DNA of 54,376 nt from Actinomadura bangladeshensis (GTDB lineage: Bacteria > Actinomycetota > Actinomycetes > Streptosporangiales > Streptosporangiaceae), in NCBI RefSeq assembly GCF_004348335.1, contig NZ_SMJW01000018.1:1-54376 (forward strand). The letters run 5' to 3'. Below are positions 49,328 through 54,376 of the stretch, piece after piece. The position numbers were made by a program, and so were the translations under genes. The notes under the pieces are model-generated. The model saw only the letters and a program-made list of their open reading frames with translations. It did no database searches and was not told the DNA's origin. How positions within the stretch are numbered: the stretch's first letter is position 1; each line of letters starts with the position of its first letter.

Positions 49328-49966
49328 TCAGCGTCCGGCGGGGCCCGAAGATTCCCGGCCGCCGTCCGGCGCGCCCGGCGCGCACGGGCGCAGCAGCAGC
49401 TCGACGACCTCCAGGGCCTGGTCGATCTCCGGCCGGTTCCCGCCCAGGTAGTGGGCGTACATGAAGGAGTCGGCGACCCGGACGATCGCCTGCGCGAGCG
49501 TGCGGGTCGGCAGCGGGACGCGCAGCGCGCCGCGGTCGATCTCCGCCTGCAGCTCGCGGGCCAGCAGCTCGGTCGCGCGGTCCTCGATGGTGCCGGGCAT
49601 GGTGGCCAGCCGGATGAACAGCCGGGGCTCGCGCTCGGTGAACGCCTTCAGCGGCGCCGCCTCCACGACCGCGCGCATGAAGCGCTCCAGGACGGCGAGG
49701 ATCCGCGCCGCACCGGCGCCGCCCACGCCGCGCACCGCGACCTGGTAGGTGCGCTCGGTCATCTCCGCGAGCACCGACCCGAGGAGCTGCTCGCGGCTGC
49801 CGACCCACCGGTAGAGCGTCGCGCGCCCGACCCCGAGCTCGGCGGCCAGCGCCGACATGTCGATCGGCTCCCCGCGCAGGTAGTGCGCGGACGCGGCGGC
49901 GAGCGCGGCCGCCGGCCCGGCCGGGGACCGGGCGGGAACGTCCGGGGGAACGGGGCTGCCGCTCAT
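49328..49966 (-). CDS. TetR-family regulator (QsdR-like)
   Basis: A 212-aa regulator. The N-terminal helix-turn-helix reads IDMSALAAELGVGRATLYRWVGSREQLLGSVLAEM. The C-terminal ligand domain has FMRAVVEAAPLKAFTEREPRLFIRLATMPG and RVADSFMYAHYLGGNRPEIDQAL, resembling regulators annotated as QsdR-like. The start ATG 49966 lacks a strong ribosome site; GTG 49972 is possible. It is divergent from the cyanophycinase gene, with a perfect inverted repeat between, so it probably represses cyanophycin genes and itself. The ligand is unknown. Confidence 0.88.
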   Translation of the reverse strand: MSGSPVPPDVPARSPAGPAAALAAASAHYLRGEPIDMSALAAELGVGRATLYRWVGSREQLLGSVLAEMTERTYQVAVRGVGGAGAARILAVLERFMRAVVEAAPLKAFTEREPRLFIRLATMPGTIEDRATELLARELQAEIDRGALRVPLPTRTLAQAIVRVADSFMYAHYLGGNRPEIDQALEVVELLLRPCAPGAPDGGRESSGPAGR

Positions 49967-50023
49967 CCGCACAGCATGGCACAGCGCCGCGGCCGGGCCG
50001 GCCGGGGCTCCCCGCGATCGCGC

Positions 50024-50050
50024 GACTACCCGGCGTGACGAAGGGTAGTC
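50024..50050. promoter_or_regulatory. Inverted repeat between tetR and cyanophycinase, likely TetR operator
   Basis: GACTACCC (50024-50031) and GGGTAGTC (50043-50050) are exact reverse complements with an 11-bp spacer; arm centres are 19 bp apart. The right arm ends 7 bp before the cyanophycinase GTG, so bound protein would cover its promoter or start region. Confidence 0.62.
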
Positions 50051-50057
50051 AGCTGGT

Positions 50058-50894
50058 GTGAAGGACAAACATGGGGGTGCCGGACGCAAGGGCCGGCTGC
50101 TGATCATCGGTGGGGCGGAGAACCGGACCTGCGGGTCGGGGCCGCTGGAGACGTTCGTCGAGCTGGCCGGGGCCGAGGACGCGCGGATCGTGGTCGTGAC
50201 GACGGCGACGGAGGTGCCCGAGGAGGTCGCCGACGAGTACACGGCGGTGTTCGGGCGGCTCGGCGTGCCGTCGGTCCGGGAGCTGCGGCTGCTCGGCCGG
50301 GCCGCGGCCGACGACCCGGCGACGCTGCGCGCGCTGGACGCGGCGACGGGCGTGCTGTTCAGCGGCGGCGACCAGTCGCGGATCCGGACCCTGGTGGGCT
50401 CGAAGACCAACGAGTTGCTGAAGCGGCGGCTGGACCAGGAGGGCCTCGTCATCGCCGGGACGAGCGCGGGCGCGACCGCGATGGGCCACTGGATGATCCT
50501 GGGCGGGCACGGCCACGAGGTCGCCGCGTCCAGCGTGAAGGTCGGCCCCGGGCTCGGCCTGCTCGACAACGTGCTGATCGACATGCATTTCAACGAGCGC
50601 GGCCGGCTGCCGCGGCTGATGAGCGGCATAGCGCTGGACACCCGCCTGCTGGGCGTCGGGATAGACGAGGACACGGCGATCGTCGTCGGCGACGGCCAGT
50701 TCCAGGTCGTCGGGACGGGCGTGGTCACGGTCGTGGACGCCGGGCAGTCCACCATCGCCTACGCCGCCTCCGACGACGAGCCGATGGCGATGTTCGACGT
50801 GTCGCTGCACCTGCTGCCGGCCGGCTGCACGTTCCAGATGAACGACAAGCTGCCCGCGATCGGCGACATGCGCGGCCCGGACGGGGAGGAGTAG
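50058..50894 (+). CDS. cphB: Cyanophycinase
   Basis: A 278-aa S51-family serine peptidase that cuts cyanophycin (multi-arginyl-poly-aspartate) to beta-Asp-Arg dipeptides. It has RLLIIGGAENRT at the start, GVLFSGGDQSRI, the nucleophile elbow IAGTSAGATAMG (Ser136) and LIDMHFNERGRLPRL, all standard for CphB. GTG 50058 lacks a strong ribosome site, so a short-leader transcript is possible. It lies 2 bp before cphA, the usual order of these genes. Confidence 0.95.
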   Translation: MKDKHGGAGRKGRLLIIGGAENRTCGSGPLETFVELAGAEDARIVVVTTATEVPEEVADEYTAVFGRLGVPSVRELRLLGRAAADDPATLRALDAATGVLFSGGDQSRIRTLVGSKTNELLKRRLDQEGLVIAGTSAGATAMGHWMILGGHGHEVAASSVKVGPGLGLLDNVLIDMHFNERGRLPRLMSGIALDTRLLGVGIDEDTAIVVGDGQFQVVGTGVVTVVDAGQSTIAYAASDDEPMAMFDVSLHLLPAGCTFQMNDKLPAIGDMRGPDGEE

Positions 50895-50896
50895 CC

Positions 50897-53536
50897 GTGC
50901 GGCTCGACCACGTGCGCCGCCTGAGCGGCCCCAACGTCTACCTGTCCCGTCCCGTCGCGATCGCCCGCCTCGACCTGCAGGCGCTGGCCGGGCACGAGAC
51001 GACCGACCATCCCGGTTTCGCCGAGCGGCTGGTGGAGGCGCTGCCGGGCCTGGCCGAGCACCACTGCTCGGCGGGCCGCCCCGGCGGGCTGCTGGAGGCG
51101 ATGGCGCGCGGCACCTATTTCGGCCATGTCACCGAGCACGTCACGCTGCAGTTGTCCGGGCTGATCGGCCGCGAGGTGTTCTTCGGGCGGACCGTCCGGG
51201 CGGGCGGGCCCGGCGACTACGACGTGATCCTCGAATGCCCGCGGGACGAGCCGCCGGACAGCCCGGTGGTGGAGCGGCTGATCGCGCTCGCCGTGCGGAT
51301 CGTGACGGGCGCGCTCACCGGGGCGGTGCCCGACACCTCCGCCGAGCTCGCCGAGGTCGCGGCCGCGCACGAGGGCGAGCGGCTCGGGGTGAGCACGGCG
51401 GCGCTGGCGCGCGCGGCGCGGGAGCGGGGGGTGCCGGTCCGCCGCGTCGGCGGCCTCAACCTGCTCCGGCTCGGGTACGGGCGGTACCGGCGGACGGTGT
51501 GGGCGGCGATGACCGACGCCACCTCCGCGATCGGGATGGAGGTCGCGGGCGACAAGCGGCTCGCGCACCGGGTGCTCGCCGACGCGGGCGTCCCCGTCCC
51601 CGAGGGGCGGGTCGCGGCGTCGCCGGCGGAGGCGCTGGAGGCGCTGCGCGACATCGGCGGGCCGGTCGTCGTCAAGCCGCTCGCCGGGCACCAGGGCGAG
51701 AACGTCCACATCGAGCTGACCGAGCCGCCGGAGGTGCTGGCCGCGTTCACGGCGGCGGCCGGGGAGGAGGGCGAGGTCCTCGTCGAGTCCTACATCCCCG
51801 GCAAGGACTACCGGGTCCTGGTGGTCGGCGGCCGGGTCGTGGCGGCGGCCGAGCTGACCGCCGCCTGCCTGACCGGCGACGGGGCGGCGACGGTCGCGGC
51901 GCTGGTGGAGCGGGTCAACGCCGACCCGGCGCGCGGCGAGGGCCACGACCGGCCGCTGACCCGGCTGGTGCTCGGCCCCACGGAACTGGCGCTGCTGGCG
52001 CGGCAGGGGCACGGCCCCGAGACGGTGCCCGGCGACGGTGAGCGGGTGTGGCTGCGCCGCAACGCGAACCTGTCCACCGGCGGCGCCAGCCGGGACGTGA
52101 CCGGCGACGTGCACCCCGACCTCGCGGCCCTGTGCGTGCGCGCCGCCGCGGCCGTCGGGATGGACGTGTGCGGCATCGACCTGCGGCTGCCCGACATCGG
52201 CTCGCCGCCGCCCGCCGAGCGCGGCGCGGCCGGGATCCTGGAGGTCAACGCCGCACCGGGCCTGCGCATGCACCTGGCGCCGCACGAGGGGGCGGGCCGC
52301 GACGTCGCCGGCGACGTCCTCGACCTGATGTACCCGGCGGGGACGCCGTCGCGGATCCCGATCGTGTCGGTGACCGGCACCAACGGCAAGACGACGACCG
52401 TCCGGATGATCGCGCACATGCTGGAGCTGGACGGCCGGCGGACCGGCATGACCAGCACCGAGGGCGTGCACGTGGGCGGGCGGCTCGTCCACCTGTCGGA
52501 CGCGTCCGGGCCGCGCTCGGCGGAGATGGTGCTCGGCGACCGGTCGGTGGAGGCCGCCGTGCTGGAGACCGCGCGGGGCGGGATCGTCCGGCGCGGCCTC
52601 GGCTACGAGCGCGCCGACGTCGCGGTCGTCACCAACGTCACCCGCGACCACCTCGGCGTGGACGACACCGAGTCGCTGGACGACCTGCTCGACATCAAGG
52701 CGCTGGTCGCCGAGGAGATCAGGCGCGGCGGGCACGTGGTGCTGAACGCCGAGGACGAGCCGTCGGCGAGCCTCGCCGAGCGCCCCGCCGTGCGGCGCCG
52801 CGACCCGGTGCTGCGCTTGTTCTCGCTGTCGCCGGACGCGCCCGTCCTCGTGGCGCACCTGCGCGGCGGCGGCCTCGGCTACTACCTGGCCGACGGCTGG
52901 CTGACCGAGGCGCGCGGCGACCGCCGCACCCGGATCCTGCCGGCCGGGGAGGTGGCGGGCGCGTTCGGCGGGCACGCCGGGCACGTCGTCGCGAACGCGC
53001 TGGCCGCGTGCGCCGCCGCCCGCGCCCTCGGCGTCCCGGTGGACGTGCTGGCGCGGGCGCTGCGCTCGTTCGACCCGCACACCCGCAACCCGGGCCGGGG
53101 CTGCGTGTACCAGGTCGGCGACAACCCGGTCCTGGTCGACTACGCGCACAACCCGGCCGCGGTCGCGGCGATCGGCGCGTTCGTCGAGCGGCGCTGGGGC
53201 GCCGGGGGCGTCGCCGCGGTGACGCTGCCGGGCGACCGGTCCGACGAGCTGGTCGGCGAGACGGCGCGGGCGCTCGCCGCGACGTTCGGCCGGGTCGTCG
53301 TCTACGAGGACGAGGACCTGCGCGGCCGCCGGTCGGGCGAGATGACCCGGCTGATCGTCCAGGGGCTGCGGGAGGGCCGCCCGGAGGCGTCCCACCATCC
53401 GGCCGGGGACCTGAAGGGGGCGCTGACGTCGGCGCTGGACCTCGCCGCGCCCGGCGAGCCCGTCCTGCTGCTGTACGAGAAGCTGCAGCCGGTGACGGAG
53501 CTGCTGGAGACGCTGGGCGCGGAGCCGGCCGGCTAG
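50897..53536 (+). CDS. cphA: Cyanophycin synthetase
   Basis: An 879-aa ATP-dependent ligase that builds cyanophycin by adding Asp to the backbone and Arg to each side chain. The N-terminal domain (1-160) has HVTEHVTLQLSGLIG. The ATP-grasp domain (about 200-480) has GGPVVVKPLAGHQGENVHIEL and GILEVNAAPGLRMHL and would activate the backbone carboxylate. The Mur-ligase-like domain has the P-loop VTGTNGKTTTVRM (Lys498), ETARGGIVRRGLGY and DYAHNPAAVAAI, and adds Arg. Length is normal for CphA1. GGGAGGAG precedes the GTG. All three domains look intact. It ends on a CTAG shared with the next gene. Confidence 0.97.
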   Translation: MRLDHVRRLSGPNVYLSRPVAIARLDLQALAGHETTDHPGFAERLVEALPGLAEHHCSAGRPGGLLEAMARGTYFGHVTEHVTLQLSGLIGREVFFGRTVRAGGPGDYDVILECPRDEPPDSPVVERLIALAVRIVTGALTGAVPDTSAELAEVAAAHEGERLGVSTAALARAARERGVPVRRVGGLNLLRLGYGRYRRTVWAAMTDATSAIGMEVAGDKRLAHRVLADAGVPVPEGRVAASPAEALEALRDIGGPVVVKPLAGHQGENVHIELTEPPEVLAAFTAAAGEEGEVLVESYIPGKDYRVLVVGGRVVAAAELTAACLTGDGAATVAALVERVNADPARGEGHDRPLTRLVLGPTELALLARQGHGPETVPGDGERVWLRRNANLSTGGASRDVTGDVHPDLAALCVRAAAAVGMDVCGIDLRLPDIGSPPPAERGAAGILEVNAAPGLRMHLAPHEGAGRDVAGDVLDLMYPAGTPSRIPIVSVTGTNGKTTTVRMIAHMLELDGRRTGMTSTEGVHVGGRLVHLSDASGPRSAEMVLGDRSVEAAVLETARGGIVRRGLGYERADVAVVTNVTRDHLGVDDTESLDDLLDIKALVAEEIRRGGHVVLNAEDEPSASLAERPAVRRRDPVLRLFSLSPDAPVLVAHLRGGGLGYYLADGWLTEARGDRRTRILPAGEVAGAFGGHAGHVVANALAACAAARALGVPVDVLARALRSFDPHTRNPGRGCVYQVGDNPVLVDYAHNPAAVAAIGAFVERRWGAGGVAAVTLPGDRSDELVGETARALAATFGRVVVYEDEDLRGRRSGEMTRLIVQGLREGRPEASHHPAGDLKGALTSALDLAAPGEPVLLLYEKLQPVTELLETLGAEPAG

Positions 53537-54342
53537 CCCGGTGCCCGGACCGGCCGCTGCGCAGGGGGCGGGCGCAGCAGCAGGACGCTCACCGCCAGCA
53601 GGGCGAGCACGACGATCCCGTCCAGCCAGTAGTGGTTGGCGGTGCTCACCACGACCGCGATCGTCAGGACCGGGTGCAGCAGCCACAGCCAGCGCCAGCG
53701 CGTCCGGGAGGTGATGATCAGGCCGAGCGCGATGACCGCCGCCCAGCCGATGTGCAGCGACGGCATGGCCGCGTACTGGTTGGCGACCGTGTCGGCCTGC
53801 GGCGGCCCGTACACGGCGGGGCCGAACCGCGCGGCGGTGTCGATCAGCCCGGTGTGCGGCAGCATGCGCGGCGGGGCCAGCGGCACGAGCAGGTGCAGGA
53901 CGAGCGCGATGCCGGTCAGCGCCACCATGACCCGGCGGACCCACCGGTAGTGGACCGGCCGCCGCAGGTAGATCCACAGCAGGAACGCGATCGCCGCCGG
54001 GAAGTGCACGTAGGCGTAGTAGCAGTTGGCCGCCTGCACCAGGAACTGGCTCTGCAGCAGCTCCTGCTGGACGCCGGTCTCGCTCGGCAGGTCCAGGACG
54101 CGCTCCAGGTGCCAGACGCGGTGGGCGTTGTCGAACGCCTCCGCGACCCGCCCGCTCGCCAGCAGCCGCCCGAACTTGTAGACCAGGAACAGCGCGGTGA
54201 CCAGCAGCAGCTCGCGGACCGCCCGGGGCCGCCCGCCGGGCCGGCCGCCGCCGGCCGCCTCCCCCGCGGCGGGCCGGTGCGCGGGGCGGCGCAGCCGCGC
54301 CAGCGCGCCGGCGGGCCGGGACGGTCCATGGAGAAGGCTCAC
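53533..54342 (-). CDS. PAP2-family membrane protein (AUR1/inositol-phosphorylceramide-synthase-like)
   Basis: A 269-aa inner-membrane protein with about six helices after a basic, Gly/Pro-rich N-terminus of about 40 residues. PAP2-type phosphatase or transferase motifs are AAMPSLHIGWAAVIALG (PSLH) and VVSTANHYWLDGIVVL (H-x3-D), as in AUR1-like proteins. A role in phospholipid or polyprenyl-phosphate metabolism is inferred. The gene converges on cphA; the two stops share CTAG with a 4-bp overlap. The GTG start at 54342 follows AAGGACGG and is near the window edge, but the gene looks complete. Confidence 0.85.
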   Translation of the reverse strand: MSLLHGPSRPAGALARLRRPAHRPAAGEAAGGGRPGGRPRAVRELLLVTALFLVYKFGRLLASGRVAEAFDNAHRVWHLERVLDLPSETGVQQELLQSQFLVQAANCYYAYVHFPAAIAFLLWIYLRRPVHYRWVRRVMVALTGIALVLHLLVPLAPPRMLPHTGLIDTAARFGPAVYGPPQADTVANQYAAMPSLHIGWAAVIALGLIITSRTRWRWLWLLHPVLTIAVVVSTANHYWLDGIVVLALLAVSVLLLRPPPAQRPVRAPG

Positions 54343-54376
54343 AGCGCCGTCCTTCGTCTCCGGGGCGGGGGGCGGG

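Overview
The window reads as chromosome from a high-GC, Gram-positive actinomycete. Evidence: very high GC with third-position bias, GTG starts, a leaderless promoter, a DasR-type operator, a DtxR/IdeR-type iron box, a SigF/SigB-family sigma factor, an MmyB-type XRE regulator and cyanophycin genes. A filamentous order such as Streptosporangiales or Streptomycetales is likely; the exact genus is my guess and cannot be fixed from sequence alone. Apart from a partial tnpB at the left edge I see no phage, integron or CRISPR.

Layout. 1-0.6 kb: 5' part of a tnpB-type IS gene. 0.6-7.1 kb: a carbohydrate island with a GntR/UTRA regulator, ascorbate-type PTS IIC-IIB-IIA and a SIS protein on the plus strand, facing a secreted protein and a PfkB kinase on the minus strand; one DasR-like operator sits between the two arms. 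7.2-14 kb: metabolic genes (EF-hand protein, pgi, tesB-like thioesterase, lactonase, aldehyde dehydrogenase, ornithine-cyclodeaminase-like protein). 14.2-22.5 kb: a stand-alone paaZ, a leaderless acyl-CoA ligase, an aldo/keto reductase, a PEBP protein, a small membrane protein, and an XRE regulator divergent from an MFS exporter.

22.5-36.9 kb is the most interesting part. Two GT2 glycosyltransferases lie divergent to a ten-gene operon in which nine genes overlap by 1-4 bp: NodU-type carbamoyltransferase, GT2-GmhB fusion, GT9 heptosyltransferase-like, two GT4-like enzymes, GmhA isomerase, HldE kinase/adenylyltransferase, SDR, second GT9, and a UDP-xylose-synthase-like epimerase. A pyruvyltransferase-like gene follows. 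GmhA, HldE and GmhB together predict ADP-D-glycero-beta-D-manno-heptose synthesis in a Gram-positive, with two GT9 enzymes to use it, but no HldD, flippase, polymerase or ABC exporter is present.

37.1-40.3 kb: two fluoride-channel genes under a probable fluoride riboswitch, an SRPBCC protein, a SigF-family sigma factor and a HAD protein. 40.3-43.7 kb: secreted trypsin-like protease, then glpF-glpK. 43.8-46.8 kb: an operon of SnoaL-like protein, cyclase-family hydrolase and ThDP enzyme. 47-49.2 kb: siderophore-interacting protein with an iron box, and an AarF/UbiB kinase. 49.3-53.5 kb: TetR regulator divergent from cyanophycinase and cyanophycin synthetase. The window ends with a PAP2-family membrane protein.

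A pattern that crosses functions: at four of eight convergent gene junctions the stop-codon region has been tandemly duplicated with unit lengths that are not multiples of three, so back-up stops fall in other frames. All calls come from reading sequence; no database search was run.
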